Assembly: GCA_001769655.1 (NCBI GenBank)
Contig: MEPC01000033.1
Span: 1-64,000 of the forward strand
DNA: 64,000 bases
Direction: 5' to 3'
Source: Bacteroidetes bacterium RIFCSPLOWO2_12_FULL_37_12
GTDB lineage: Bacteria > Bacteroidota > Bacteroidia > 2-12-FULL-37-12
Of this stretch, positions 8,861-17,398 are shown piece after piece (position 1 is the stretch's first letter; the number at the start of each line of letters is the position of its first letter). The notes below the pieces were generated by a model. The model worked only from the letters and a program-made list of their open reading frames with translations, ran no database searches and was not told the DNA's origin. A program made the position numbers and the translations under genes.

Positions 8861-10459
8861 ATGGATAACCAACTTTCTTTTAAAAAAATAATTTTAATAG
8901 CGATTAACTTCGTTTTTCTAACTTCCTGCTACATCCAAGGACCGCTTATTCGTTCGCATTATGAAAATGTAAATAAACTGATTCACGGCACACAGGGAAT
9001 TTATACAAAGCCCTTTCTTAAGGCACATTTAAAAAACGGACAGATTTGCATTTTCGACTCTACCTGGAGCGTAGATAAAGATAGGAATAATATTTTAGGA
9101 GTGGCAGTGAGATACGATCTCCGAAGAAAAAAAATGACAACAAGCGCTATTGTACTACCTGTAGATAGTGTCGCTATTTTTGAAACGAATCAACTGGAAG
9201 AAAATCCTGAATATCAAAGAATGACAACTATTGGGATTTTGACCGGGGTTAATATTGCGTTGGGTTTTTATTGTTTAATAAATCCAAAGGCATGTTTTGG
9301 TTCCTGCCCTACTTTTTACCTGAACAAAGATGATAATTTTCATTTTGCGGATGCCGAAGGATTTACCGATGCCATTGCTCCCTGTTTGGAATATACAGAC
9401 ATTGATGCATTGAATAACAAAACAGTGAGTAAAAATTTTACATTAACCGTGAAAAACGAAGCCATGGAAACGCATTGCATTCGTTCATTAAAACTCCTTG
9501 CCTATCCAAGAATTGAAAATGAGCGGATCTATCATACCCCCAACGATGAATTCTTTTTATGTGATAAAATAATTCCTTTATCCGGTGCCACAAGTACAGA
9601 AGGCGATATTTCCGTTTTGTTAAAATCAGCCGACCGTTTGGAAAGATTTAGCTTGGCGGATGAAAAAAATCTTATCAGCAAGGAAGAGATTTTTTTGGAA
9701 TTCAACAGTGCCACAGCCATTAAAAACCTGGGAATGATTTTACATTTCCGCCAAACCTTAATGTCAACCTACTTATTGTATTCTGCCTTAGGATACATGG
9801 GTGATAAGGTAAGCGACGTATTTTCAAAAATTGAACTTCAGCCGGAAACCCGGAAAAACTGGGATAAAATAAAAAATGAACTGGGCAGAATTGATGTTTT
9901 TCTCCAAAACTCAGTTACAGGAAAGTGGGAATTTCAAGAACAGATTTTTGAAAGTGGTCCTATTGCTATTAATCGCCAGATGTTGCCTTTAAAAAATTCT
10001 GCATCCGGTTCGGTGTTCAGAATCAAATTAGTTTTAAACAAAGGATTATGGAGAATTGACTATGCCGGATTAACGACTATAAAAGAAAAAGTAGTGCCAC
10101 TTGAAATAATGCCGTTAGAAGTAACTACCAAAGGAGAAAAAAAAGAAGAAGCACTAAAATCATTGTTGGATAAGGAGAATTTTCTGATAAATCTGCCTGG
10201 TGCGGAATATGATGTACGTTTTCAATTTCCCGATGAAAACCAGGATTATGAATTGTTTTTGCAATCAACAGGATATTACTTAGAATGGATAAGGCAGGAA
10301 TGGTTGAAAAATAAGGATCTGGGAAAACTAAAAATGATGGTCATACGTCCTAAGAAATTTCTAAAATACACTGCAAAGGAATACAAACACTATGAGCAGA
10401 CCATGGAGCAGGAATTCTGGAATTCCAAAGTAAATGCTAAGACGGTTTTGAGTGAATAA
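8861..10459 (+). CDS. Large putative lipoprotein with CFGSCPTFY motif
   Basis: A 532-residue protein with an N-terminal hydrophobic segment and a lipobox-like LTSC (Cys about 23). A distinctive CFGSCPTFY motif occurs near residue 150, just after a hydrophobic stretch (about 127-142). The remainder is soluble, mixed alpha/beta, with an apparent C-terminal helical part. I recognise the cysteine motif as recurrent in Bacteroidota envelope proteins but know no function. It starts at the ATG directly after MITE-like copy A, and converges on the copper-protein gene with a 15-bp gap. Confidence 0.65.
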   Translation: MDNQLSFKKIILIAINFVFLTSCYIQGPLIRSHYENVNKLIHGTQGIYTKPFLKAHLKNGQICIFDSTWSVDKDRNNILGVAVRYDLRRKKMTTSAIVLPVDSVAIFETNQLEENPEYQRMTTIGILTGVNIALGFYCLINPKACFGSCPTFYLNKDDNFHFADAEGFTDAIAPCLEYTDIDALNNKTVSKNFTLTVKNEAMETHCIRSLKLLAYPRIENERIYHTPNDEFFLCDKIIPLSGATSTEGDISVLLKSADRLERFSLADEKNLISKEEIFLEFNSATAIKNLGMILHFRQTLMSTYLLYSALGYMGDKVSDVFSKIELQPETRKNWDKIKNELGRIDVFLQNSVTGKWEFQEQIFESGPIAINRQMLPLKNSASGSVFRIKLVLNKGLWRIDYAGLTTIKEKVVPLEIMPLEVTTKGEKKEEALKSLLDKENFLINLPGAEYDVRFQFPDENQDYELFLQSTGYYLEWIRQEWLKNKDLGKLKMMVIRPKKFLKYTAKEYKHYEQTMEQEFWNSKVNAKTVLSE

Positions 10460-10474
10460 AAAAATCTACTCCCC

Positions 10475-11185
10475 TCACTTGCCCAACGTAAAATCCAATG
10501 TTGTTGTCTCTCCTGCACGCACTGTCACGCTCATTCCCTGTATTCCGAATTTTTCATGATAGACCTCAATGAGGTAAGTCCCTTCCGGCACCCAGCGGAT
10601 TTCAAACGTGCCATCGTCATGAGTGACACAAAAGAACGGATGGTCGAATACATGCACATACGCCGACATCCAGGGGTGCACATCGCATTTTAAAGGAATT
10701 GCCATTTCCGGTTTATCAAACCGGTGATAGTGTTTTCTGCCAACTGTCGGTTGCCCTACATTGAATTCACGGTTTTTTAGTGGCATCGCATGCACGTTAT
10801 GAAGAATCTCATCGGAGTTTACTACTTCCAGTCGTTCTCCGAGCATCATAGCGGTTACATGCGGTTGAAAACGACATTCTCTCTGGTCTATAGTGTGAGT
10901 GATATCACAAGCAGGACGATTGCCGGTGGCATTTTTCAAATAAACTACTGCCCATTTAATGGTGTGATCAGAATTAATCACAATATTTTCAAGAAAAGGA
11001 CTCCCTTTATGAAGTAAAACACATTGAGGGTCTCTTGTTAAACTGATGGGTTTTGGCTTAATAGTGGGTCCTTCGTAATAAACTTTTCCGGTAATTTTTC
11101 CAAATTTTTCAGTCGAGGATTTTTCCTGGCAATAACTGTCTTTTCCAAAAAGGAAGAAAATAAGTAGTAGTATATAGGATTGCAT
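10475..11185 (-). CDS. Secreted cupredoxin-like (type-1 copper) protein
   Basis: A 236-residue secreted protein. I place the start at 11185 because a signal peptide (MQSYILLLIFFLFG...) begins there; an upstream ATG at 11314 would add 43 residues without one. The cupredoxin fold carries a plausible type-1 copper site: His in LHNVHAM, then Cys-x-x-His-x-x-Met in CDVHPWM. A carboxypeptidase-regulatory-like beta domain (DGTFEIRWVPEGTYLIEVYHE) forms the C-terminus. Such proteins shuttle electrons to periplasmic oxidases or reductases. Its position next to a Crp/Fnr gene and the cytochrome oxidase operon, and a shared promoter layout, suggest a role in respiration. Confidence 0.8.
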   Translation of the reverse strand: MQSYILLLIFFLFGKDSYCQEKSSTEKFGKITGKVYYEGPTIKPKPISLTRDPQCVLLHKGSPFLENIVINSDHTIKWAVVYLKNATGNRPACDITHTIDQRECRFQPHVTAMMLGERLEVVNSDEILHNVHAMPLKNREFNVGQPTVGRKHYHRFDKPEMAIPLKCDVHPWMSAYVHVFDHPFFCVTHDDGTFEIRWVPEGTYLIEVYHEKFGIQGMSVTVRAGETTTLDFTLGK

Positions 11186-11206
11186 AAATAGTTGATTTAT
11201 ATTTTT

Positions 11207-11250
11207 CAAATTTATTACTAAAATATAGCTATTTGTGTGATAACGCTCAT
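11207..11250 (-). promoter_or_regulatory. Crp/Fnr-type promoter of the copper-protein gene
   Basis: On the minus strand, TAAATTTG (11207-11214) matches the -7 consensus TAnnTTTG and lies 22 bp before the ATG. A TGA-N6-TCA dyad, GTGATAACGCTCAT as read on the plus strand (11237-11250), begins 22 bp upstream of that box. There is no TTG at -33. This is the same spacing as at the cytochrome oxidase and PHA promoters. Confidence 0.55.
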
Positions 11251-11322
11251 CTGTAAAACCATTATTTGTCATTTGAGAATTGCCAATCATTTCATAAAAT
11301 ATGACATTGCTCAACTATAATA

Positions 11323-11336
11323 ATGACAAAAATCAT
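11323..11336. promoter_or_regulatory. Crp/Fnr-type dyad ATGACAAAAATCAT
   Basis: TGA-N6-TCA dyad nearly identical to the two sites before the cytochrome oxidase operon (TGACAAAAATCA core shared exactly). It lies between the divergent copper-protein and Crp/Fnr genes and could serve either, or act as a distal or autoregulatory site. Confidence 0.55.
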
Positions 11337-11573
11337 ATACTAACAGGTTATTTTCCCCGAAAATAGTGTCCGATTTCACAGGTTAATTTCCTTTAATTCT
11401 CATTTACACAGATAGGAAAGAGTTTTAAGTAAAAAATTTAACAACTTTTATCATTAAAAATTATGGTAAAAAATCAGCTTAAAATATGGATAAAAGGAAT
11501 GATGGAATAATGGAAGGATGAATATAAAACACAACATTCCATTACTCCACTTTTTCACTATAATCCAAATTAA

Positions 11574-12290
11574 ATGAAAGTAGCTCAACCACCCGCATGT
11601 ACAAACTGTCAAACCCGTGACAATAATATCATACTGAAAGATTGTCCTATTGACAGGTTGGAACAGCTTAATGAAAATAAATCCTGTGTCGCATACGAAA
11701 AAGGGCAAAATCTATTTCATGAATGTCAGCCCTCGCTGGGTGTTTTTTGTCTGTTCACCGGAAAAGTAAAAATTTTCAGAACTGGTCCCCATGGCAGAGA
11801 ACACATTGTTCGTTTAGCAAAACCAGGCGACCTGATTGGCTACAGGGCTTTATTGGGGGATGAATCTTATACTGCGACTGCAGTGACACTCGAAGATTCG
11901 ACGGCATGCTTTGTTCCAAAAGAAGAGTTTCTTACTGCTATTAAAGGAGATAATCCAAATATTTTTAGCCGATTGTTTAAATTACTAAGCCGGGATTTAG
12001 CGGAAGCGGAAAGGCGGTTAACCAACATGGCTCAAAAATCAGTTCGGGAAAGATTGGCTGAGGCAATTTTGCTGATGGATGCTTCCTATGGTCAGAAAAA
12101 CGGAAATTCGTCCATGATAGATGTTATGTTATCGAGAGAGGACCTTGCCAATTTAGTGGGAACCGCAACGGAGACCGTCATCCGGCTTTTATCAGAATTT
12201 AAAGATGAACGGTTAATCAGGAATGAGGGGAAAAAAATCAGAATTTTAGACAGGAAGCATTTGATGAGGGTGGCGAGTTTGACGGATTAA
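11574..12290 (+). CDS. Crp/Fnr-family transcription factor with N-terminal cysteine cluster
   Basis: A 238-residue regulator: a cyclic-nucleotide-binding-like beta-barrel (about 35-150), a dimerisation helix, and a Crp-type winged helix (about 165-235). The recognition helix reads ATETVIRLLSEF; the Glu and the Arg four residues later match the FNR residues that contact TGA of the TTGAT half site. Cysteines at 9, 12 and 24 plus Cys112 resemble the arrangement of the four [4Fe-4S] ligands of FNR, though the 12-to-24 gap is wider. An oxygen-, redox- or NO-sensing role is therefore plausible but not shown. Neighbours: divergent from a copper protein and upstream of cytochrome oxidase genes. The DNA site it would read, TGA-N6-TCA, occurs in both flanks. 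Confidence 0.85.
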   Translation: MKVAQPPACTNCQTRDNNIILKDCPIDRLEQLNENKSCVAYEKGQNLFHECQPSLGVFCLFTGKVKIFRTGPHGREHIVRLAKPGDLIGYRALLGDESYTATAVTLEDSTACFVPKEEFLTAIKGDNPNIFSRLFKLLSRDLAEAERRLTNMAQKSVRERLAEAILLMDASYGQKNGNSSMIDVMLSREDLANLVGTATETVIRLLSEFKDERLIRNEGKKIRILDRKHLMRVASLTD

Positions 12291-12298
12291 TTAATAAA

Positions 12299-12343
12299 TT
12301 AACCGCGAATTCACGCGAATAATTAGCGTCAATTAGCGGTTAA
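12299..12343. repeat. Imperfect palindromic repeat TTAACCGC...GCGGTTAA
   Basis: A 45-bp interrupted palindrome with outer arms TTAACCGC / GCGGTTAA and inner AATTnACGC / GCGTnAATT. Words of the same kind fill 59886-60035. It sits between the Crp/Fnr gene and the toxin-antitoxin pair. Confidence 0.75.
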
Positions 12344-12412
12344 TTTTTATACTTCTTTGTTCTGGCTTGTCCAGCTTACTTATTGGAAATCAGGAAATCT
12401 GCTTTATGTTTT

Positions 12413-12450
12413 GTTTCTGTTTATTTGTATATTTGCAAATAAATAGAAAC
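12413..12450 (+). promoter_or_regulatory. abiE operator with the -7 box in its centre
   Basis: Inverted repeat with 15-bp arms, GTTTCTGTTTATTTG (12413-12427) and CAAATAAATAGAAAC (12436-12450), one mismatch. The 8-bp spacer is TATATTTG (12428-12435), an exact match to the -7 consensus TAnnTTTG. The palindrome ends 2 bp before the antitoxin ATG. A protein bound here would cover the promoter, as expected for autorepression by an AbiEi antitoxin. Confidence 0.7.
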
Positions 12451-12452
12451 GT

Positions 12453-13070
12453 ATGCTGTTTCAAGATTTTAGAAAAACCTTTTATGAATCGGGCTGTTTC
12501 AGCATCCATCAGCTATTAGCATGGAAACCTGAATTTGATAATAGCACTCTTACTCGATGGTGCCACAGAGGGTATATTATTAAACTCAGAAATGGATATT
12601 ATACTTTCCCGGAATATTTGAACGTAGCAGGTTTTAGTCATTTTATCGCTAATAGAATATATAAACCTTCTTATGTAAGTATTCATCATGCGCTAAGCAT
12701 TTATGGGCTAATTCCGGAAACAGTAATTAATATTACATCGGTAACCTCCCTAAAAACGGCAACCTTTACAAATAAATTCGGAACCTTTTCATATAGGACT
12801 GTAAAACCCGATTTACTTTTTGGGTACACTGAAAATCCATTTATGGGTGGCGCTATTTATATAGCCAGTTTAGAAAAAGCAATTTTAGATTTGTTATATC
12901 TTTATCCATTTTATAATACAAAGGAGGAATTAATCAATCTGAGATTTGATGAAAATGTGCTTGAGAAAGTGCTAAATACAAACTATTTATACCAATATCT
13001 TGAAATTTATAAAAGCCCGGTATTGGAAAAAAAAGTGAAATTATTATTGACCACTTACAGTTTATGCTAA
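12453..13070 (+). CDS. abiEi: AbiEi-like antitoxin / transcriptional regulator
   Basis: A 205-residue protein with an N-terminal winged-helix region (about 1-55, FSIHQLLAWKPEFDNSTLTRWCHRGYIIKL pattern, where a gate helix is followed by a short beta wing reading NGYYTFPE) and a C-terminal domain typical of AbiEi antitoxins (YVSIHHALSIYGLIPE, then the ITSVTS...TFSYRTVKP strands). The stop overlaps the start of the nucleotidyltransferase gene by 7 bp, the usual type IV toxin-antitoxin layout. AbiEi proteins repress their own promoter by binding inverted repeats; a fitting 38-bp palindrome lies directly before the start codon. The pair interrupts the stretch between the Crp/Fnr gene and the cytochrome oxidase operon. 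Confidence 0.82.
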   Translation: MLFQDFRKTFYESGCFSIHQLLAWKPEFDNSTLTRWCHRGYIIKLRNGYYTFPEYLNVAGFSHFIANRIYKPSYVSIHHALSIYGLIPETVINITSVTSLKTATFTNKFGTFSYRTVKPDLLFGYTENPFMGGAIYIASLEKAILDLLYLYPFYNTKEELINLRFDENVLEKVLNTNYLYQYLEIYKSPVLEKKVKLLLTTYSLC

Positions 13071-13858
13071 CAATTAAACAAATAACTTCCTATTTCCCTG
13101 TTCACTTGCATAGCAAGGACAAACTAAGATATGTATTACGGGAATATTTATTGTATAAAGCATTACAATTTCTCTCCGATACAACGTTCGTTAAACACGT
13201 ATGCTTTATTGGTGGCACTAACCTGCGCCTGATTCACGGGATTAACCGGTTCAGTGAAGACCTTGATTTCGATATTAAAAATTTTGACAGAAAAGAATTT
13301 ATTGGGATGACAGATTCATTAATAAATTATTTTAATAAATCTGGAATTCCAGCATTAGCGGAAGATAAAGTGAAAGACAAAAAATTAATGGCATTCAGAC
13401 GGAACATTGTTTTTCCAGGTTTTTTACAAGAGCATGAATTATCGGCAATAAAAGATGAAAAATTTCTGATGAAAATAGAATGTCAGGATCAACTGGTTTT
13501 ATATACACCAAAATTAATATTAATAAGCGGATGCGGAACTTTGTTTAAATTTCCTGCACCCCCTGACAATGTACTTTGTTCTATGAAAATATCCGCTTTA
13601 TTGAAAAGACGAAAAGGAAGGGATTTTTATGATGTGATGTTTTTACTTGGTAAAACAAATCCTGACTACAATTTTTTAAAACAAAGGGTGAATATATCAA
13701 ACGCATCTGAATTAAAATCAGCTTTCCTGAAAGTTATAAAAGAAACAGATATTGCATCAAAAGCTATAGATTTTAAAAACCTTACTCTTGAACCCGGAGA
13801 AAATAAAAAAATACTGTTTTTTAAAGAATTTGTAGAAAAATATTTTTCGTCTTTATAA
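13064..13858 (+). CDS. abiEii: AbiEii-like nucleotidyltransferase toxin
   Basis: A 264-residue nucleotidyltransferase of the AbiEii/AbiGii family. The active site reads FIGGTNLRLIHGINRFSEDLDFD, that is, the GG[ST]-x-R motif followed by DLDFD with the metal-binding aspartates, at about residues 47-69. The C-terminal half carries the conserved KISALLKRRKGRDFYDVMFLL segment. In type IV systems the toxin is silenced without direct antitoxin contact; related MenT toxins modify tRNA. The start overlaps the antitoxin gene by 7 bp. The key residues are present, so the toxin looks functional. A role in phage defence is known for the family, not shown here. Confidence 0.87.
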   Translation: MLTIKQITSYFPVHLHSKDKLRYVLREYLLYKALQFLSDTTFVKHVCFIGGTNLRLIHGINRFSEDLDFDIKNFDRKEFIGMTDSLINYFNKSGIPALAEDKVKDKKLMAFRRNIVFPGFLQEHELSAIKDEKFLMKIECQDQLVLYTPKLILISGCGTLFKFPAPPDNVLCSMKISALLKRRKGRDFYDVMFLLGKTNPDYNFLKQRVNISNASELKSAFLKVIKETDIASKAIDFKNLTLEPGENKKILFFKEFVEKYFSSL

Positions 13859-13893
13859 CATAATTTCATCAAAAACTATGAAACTACCCATAA

Positions 13894-13959
13894 TTGACAA
13901 AAATCAGTTTTGCAACTGACAAAAATCAGTTTATCGTCGCTTTTACCTGCCTAATTTTG
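13894..13959 (+). promoter_or_regulatory. Promoter of the cytochrome oxidase operon with two Crp/Fnr dyads
   Basis: TTGACAAAAATCAG (13894-13907) and CTGACAAAAATCAG (13916-13929) are TGA-N6-TCA dyads whose centres are 22 bp apart. TAATTTTG (13952-13959) matches the -7 box and starts 22 bp after the second dyad, putting that dyad near -41. No TTG occurs at -33, which fits an activator-dependent promoter. A third, weaker copy (CTAATATTTGTCAT, 13967-13980) overlaps the start codon of the first gene. Confidence 0.65.
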
Positions 13960-13978
13960 TCAAAAACTAATATTTGTC

Positions 13979-14827
13979 ATGAATAGCTATGTAAATAAGT
14001 TAAACGCTTTTCTGTTTTTTATCAGCTTATTTATATTGGGCGGTACATTCATCTACCTTCACAAGATACATTCCGAATGGGATTTTCCTAAAAATGTTTC
14101 ACTGAACGGACAAGCAGTGGACAAATTATTCAATAGTTTATTTGTTCAAACAGTTGTGATGTTTGTCGGCTTTCTGGCAATACTCAGCTTTTTCCTGCTA
14201 AAATATGCCGCAGGCAAAAATTCCAAAGCATCTTATATTGAAGGCAATAACAAACGAACTATCTTTTTCATGGTAGGGTTGGGGATATTAATAGTAATTA
14301 TGCTGGAAGTGACTTCGGCGGTTATTGGTTCTTCGTTCTGGCACAAATTGCATGCACCGGTTAAAGGAAATGAAATCCTGCTTGAAGTTACAGGTCAGCA
14401 GTTTGCCTGGACTGTCAGATACCCGGGAAAAGATAAAAAGTTTGGCAGAACGAATCCTTCTCTGATTGATGATGCAAGTGGTAATTCGTTAGGTTTGGAT
14501 TTCGAGGACCCGAATGCCAAAGACGATATTGTACTTTCCGGCGGTGAAATTCATGTACCTATCCATCAGGAAATTGTCGCTTTTATTCGTTCAAAGGATG
14601 TTATTCATGATTTCTTTTTACCGAATTTCCGTTTGCAGATGTATGCCACTCCCGGCTTGGATGTTAAAGTTCGTTTTGTACCTGTTGAAAACGGACAATA
14701 TGAAGTGGTGTGCGCTCAGATTTGCGGATTGGGACATTATAAAATGAGAGGTTTGATAACTGTATTGTCTGAAGAGGATTATAATAAATGGCTTGAGGCG
14801 CAGGAACCATTGAGCGTTTATTTTTAA
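13979..14827 (+). CDS. coxB: Cytochrome c oxidase subunit II
   Basis: A 282-residue CuA-bearing subunit that accepts electrons from cytochrome c or a cupredoxin. Two membrane helices (about 10-28 and 45-70, with a further hydrophobic stretch at 90-112) precede the periplasmic cupredoxin domain. The CuA ligands are visible: His in DVIHDFFLPNF, then C-A-Q-I-C-G-L-G-H-Y-K-M. The middle of the motif is A-Q-I where S-E-I is usual. There is no fused cytochrome c domain. It is the first gene of a five-gene oxidase operon under the dyad-bearing promoter. The product would sit in the cytoplasmic membrane. Confidence 0.95.
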   Translation: MNSYVNKLNAFLFFISLFILGGTFIYLHKIHSEWDFPKNVSLNGQAVDKLFNSLFVQTVVMFVGFLAILSFFLLKYAAGKNSKASYIEGNNKRTIFFMVGLGILIVIMLEVTSAVIGSSFWHKLHAPVKGNEILLEVTGQQFAWTVRYPGKDKKFGRTNPSLIDDASGNSLGLDFEDPNAKDDIVLSGGEIHVPIHQEIVAFIRSKDVIHDFFLPNFRLQMYATPGLDVKVRFVPVENGQYEVVCAQICGLGHYKMRGLITVLSEEDYNKWLEAQEPLSVYF

Positions 14828-14853
14828 ATCTTAATTCATTATTGTATTCAAAA

Positions 14854-16593
14854 ATGAATCACAAACAAAATTTCTGGTCGCATTATATTTTCTCTATGGA
14901 CCATAAAATGATAGGTAAGCAATATCTTTTTGCTACCATCATCATGGCAATAGCCGGGGGGGTTCTATCGTTACTTTTCCGTATTCAATTAGCGAACTCA
15001 GGAGGTGAGACATCTAAATTAATTGAACTATTTGCCGGTAAATGGGGAGAAGGCGGTGTGTTGAAGCCAGAAAGTTATTTAGCCATGATAACCATGCATG
15101 GTACTATCATGGTATTTTTTGTATTAACAGCGGGGTTAATCGGAATTTTTGCCAATTATCTGATTCCATTGCAACTAGGCACAAGAGATATGGCTTCTCC
15201 TCTGCTAAACATGCTTTCATTCTGGACATTTGCATTGTCTTCATTTATCATGCTGTTTTCGATGTTTGTAGAATCGGGCGCGGCATCTGCCGGTTGGACA
15301 GTTTATCCACCTCTTAGTATTTTCAAAGGAGCTATTCCCGGCTCCGGAATGGGTATGACCCTTTGGTTGATTTCCATGGCTTTTTTTATTGTCTCCACTA
15401 CGATGGGAAGTTTAAACTATGTCACTACCATTATTAATTTCCGTGCTGTTGGAATGACACTCTTCCGGATGCCTTTTTTACAATGGACAATTTTTTTGGC
15501 TTCCATACTTGGACTTCTCACGTTTCCGGTTTTATTCGGTGGAGCGCTGATGATGATTTTTGACCGCATGTTCGGCACAGGTTTTCTATTTCCAAAAGGA
15601 TTATTTATTGCAGGAAAGGTTGTAGCAGGCGGATCGGGAAGTCCATTATTGTGGCAACACATTCTCTGGTACCTGGGTCACCCCGAAGTTTACATCGTGT
15701 TACTGCCCGCCTTAGGAATTGTTGCCGAGGTATTAACTACGCATGCCCGCAAACCGTTATTTTCATATAAACTTAGCGTATGGAACATTATTCTTTTGTC
15801 AGTTTTAAGCATTATTGTCTGGGGACATCACATGTTTCAGAGTGGAATGAATCCTGTGTTGGGTGAAATTTTTACAATAACCACCCTGATGATATCAATG
15901 CCTACTGCCATTGTTTTACTAAATCTTTTATTGACTCTTTGGAAAGGCAATATCCACTTTACGCCCCCCATGTTGTTTGGGATCGGGTTTATTGCTCTAT
16001 TTATTCCCGGTGCATTGACCGGACCCTTTCTGGCATCTTCTACCATGGATATTCAGTTTCACAACACCTATTTTGTGGTCGCGCATTTTCATTTTACGAT
16101 GGCAACCTCCTCTTTCTTTGCGCTATTTGCCGGAATATACCACTGGTTTCCTAAAATGTTCGGAAGGGTATTAAATAGCTCGCTGGGTTACATTCATTTC
16201 TGGATAAGTTTTATTGGATCTTATTGCATTTTCTTCCCCATGTTCACCTTGGGAATTTCAGGAGTGCCACGAAGGTATTACGGATTTGGTGAGTTTGATT
16301 ATATTCCTAAATCATTGCAAGGGATGAATGAATTTATAACCATTGTGACCATCGTGGTTTTTTGTGCGCAACTGTTATTTCTGCTGAATTTTTTCTATAA
16401 TATGTTTTTCGGTAAAAAATCTGAGATCAATCCCTGGGAATCCAATACGTTGGAATGGACATTAGACAATCCTGGTCATGGAAACTGGAATGGGAAATTG
16501 CCAGCGGTTTTCAGAGGACCTTATGAATACAGCAAACCGGGGGTATTGAAGGATTATAGTCCGCAGGATGTGGAGGAAGAGGTAAGAGGTTGA
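14854..16593 (+). CDS. ctaD: Cytochrome c oxidase subunit I (heme-copper oxidase)
   Basis: Catalytic subunit that reduces O2 to water and pumps protons; about twelve membrane helices. I use the ATG at 14854, 26 bp after subunit II, in preference to a TTG four codons earlier. Heme and CuB ligands are present: MITMHGT (low-spin heme), GHPEVYI (CuB His and cross-linked Tyr, with the D-channel Glu), WGHHMFQ (two CuB His), and HNTYFVVAHFHF (heme a3 and low-spin heme). The GTRDMASP loop keeps the D-channel Asp. These features define a type A oxidase. The C-terminus ends in a soluble tail. Length (579) is normal for the family. Confidence 0.97.
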   Translation: MNHKQNFWSHYIFSMDHKMIGKQYLFATIIMAIAGGVLSLLFRIQLANSGGETSKLIELFAGKWGEGGVLKPESYLAMITMHGTIMVFFVLTAGLIGIFANYLIPLQLGTRDMASPLLNMLSFWTFALSSFIMLFSMFVESGAASAGWTVYPPLSIFKGAIPGSGMGMTLWLISMAFFIVSTTMGSLNYVTTIINFRAVGMTLFRMPFLQWTIFLASILGLLTFPVLFGGALMMIFDRMFGTGFLFPKGLFIAGKVVAGGSGSPLLWQHILWYLGHPEVYIVLLPALGIVAEVLTTHARKPLFSYKLSVWNIILLSVLSIIVWGHHMFQSGMNPVLGEIFTITTLMISMPTAIVLLNLLLTLWKGNIHFTPPMLFGIGFIALFIPGALTGPFLASSTMDIQFHNTYFVVAHFHFTMATSSFFALFAGIYHWFPKMFGRVLNSSLGYIHFWISFIGSYCIFFPMFTLGISGVPRRYYGFGEFDYIPKSLQGMNEFITIVTIVVFCAQLLFLLNFFYNMFFGKKSEINPWESNTLEWTLDNPGHGNWNGKLPAVFRGPYEYSKPGVLKDYSPQDVEEEVRG

Positions 16594-16619
16594 AAGTTAA
16601 ATGGAATATAAAAAAATGT

Positions 16620-16800
16620 TACTACTCACCACAGAGGCACAGAGAACACTAAGTTACATAGAGAAAAATTAATAAATAACATATAACACTTAACAATAAA
16701 TTACTAACGAAATTTCACTATTCAAAATTTTGTGCTCGTTTATGTAATGCGCTCAAACTTTTACATTTTTTATTTTTTGTTTAGTGTTATATGTTTTTTT
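16620..16800. repeat. Inverted word repeats inside the oxidase operon
   Basis: The 232-bp gap between subunits I and III holds a fragment CCACAGAGGCACAGAGAACA (from 16629) and a long-range hairpin: AACATATAACACTTAACAA (16678-16696) pairs with TTGTTTAGTGTTATATGTT (16777-16795), one mismatch. The second arm is near-identical, inverted, to 42399-42422. A stem of this size between ctaD and the subunit III genes could adjust relative expression or protect the upstream mRNA. Confidence 0.75.
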
Positions 16801-16825
16801 AACCTGATTTGTTTTCGTAAAAAAA

Positions 16826-17398
16826 ATGGAAAACAATAATAGCAAGTCAACCACCAGCCAAATCACCTTCTCACCTTCCCGTCAGTTGATTTTGTGGCTG
16901 ATGATAAGTATAGTCATGCTTTTTGCCGGCTTGACGAGTAGTGTCATTGTAAGTTTAGGTAATGGTAAAATGATTACATTTTCTATTCCCGCTTTGATGT
17001 GGATTTCTACCTGCACAATTATCTTAAGTAGTTTGATTCTGGAAAGAAATTATTTCCAACTTAAAACCGGGAAAATGGCAATATTCATTCGGGAGTCAAA
17101 ATTATCCTTGATTTTTGGATTTGTGTTTTTACTATTACAACTATTAGCTTTCATTAAACTTTATCAGCAGGGAATACATATTTCCAGTGATATTAGTTAT
17201 TCCTATTTATATCTTTTGACATTCACCCACGGGATTCACTTAACGGTTGCCATTGTTTATGGAATATGGGTATTTTTCCGGTTACACAAGACAGCATCAC
17301 ATTCGCTAATGCTATTTGGAAATTTTCGCCTGTTGTGGCACTTTCTAACCGTCTTATGGTTGTATTTGTTTTTATTTCTATTATTAATTTTATCATGA
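16826..17398 (+). CDS. Cytochrome c oxidase subunit III-like protein (first copy)
   Basis: A 190-residue membrane protein with five predicted helices (starting about residues 18, 47, 85, 117 and 160). It follows the subunit III fold: the FTHGIHLTVAIVYGIWVFFRL segment and the terminal LWHFLTVLWLYLFLFL segment match the last two helices of heme-copper oxidase subunit III. The N-terminal part is more diverged. The last bases overlap the next gene as ATGA, indicating translational coupling with the second subunit III. Bacteroidota oxidase operons often have two such genes in tandem. Confidence 0.85.
   Translation: MENNNSKSTTSQITFSPSRQLILWLMISIVMLFAGLTSSVIVSLGNGKMITFSIPALMWISTCTIILSSLILERNYFQLKTGKMAIFIRESKLSLIFGFVFLLLQLLAFIKLYQQGIHISSDISYSYLYLLTFTHGIHLTVAIVYGIWVFFRLHKTASHSLMLFGNFRLLWHFLTVLWLYLFLFLLLILS

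Larger units (their letters stand above)
11186..11573. promoter_or_regulatory. 388-bp divergent regulatory region between copper protein and Crp/Fnr genes
   Basis: Holds two TGA-N6-TCA dyads (11237-11250 and 11323-11336), a -7 box for the copper protein (11207-11214 complement), a weaker half-matching dyad (CTTTTATCAT, ending 11454) and, close to the regulator gene, an inverted pair of the word GGAATGATGGAATAATGG / CATTCCATTACTCC (about 11494-11552). I see no small gene here. Confidence 0.6.

Noticed and set aside
13967-13980. Third Crp/Fnr site at the coxB start codon
   Set aside because: It matches 11 of 14 positions and has an imperfect left half (TAA for TGA), so I did not count it as a separate site.
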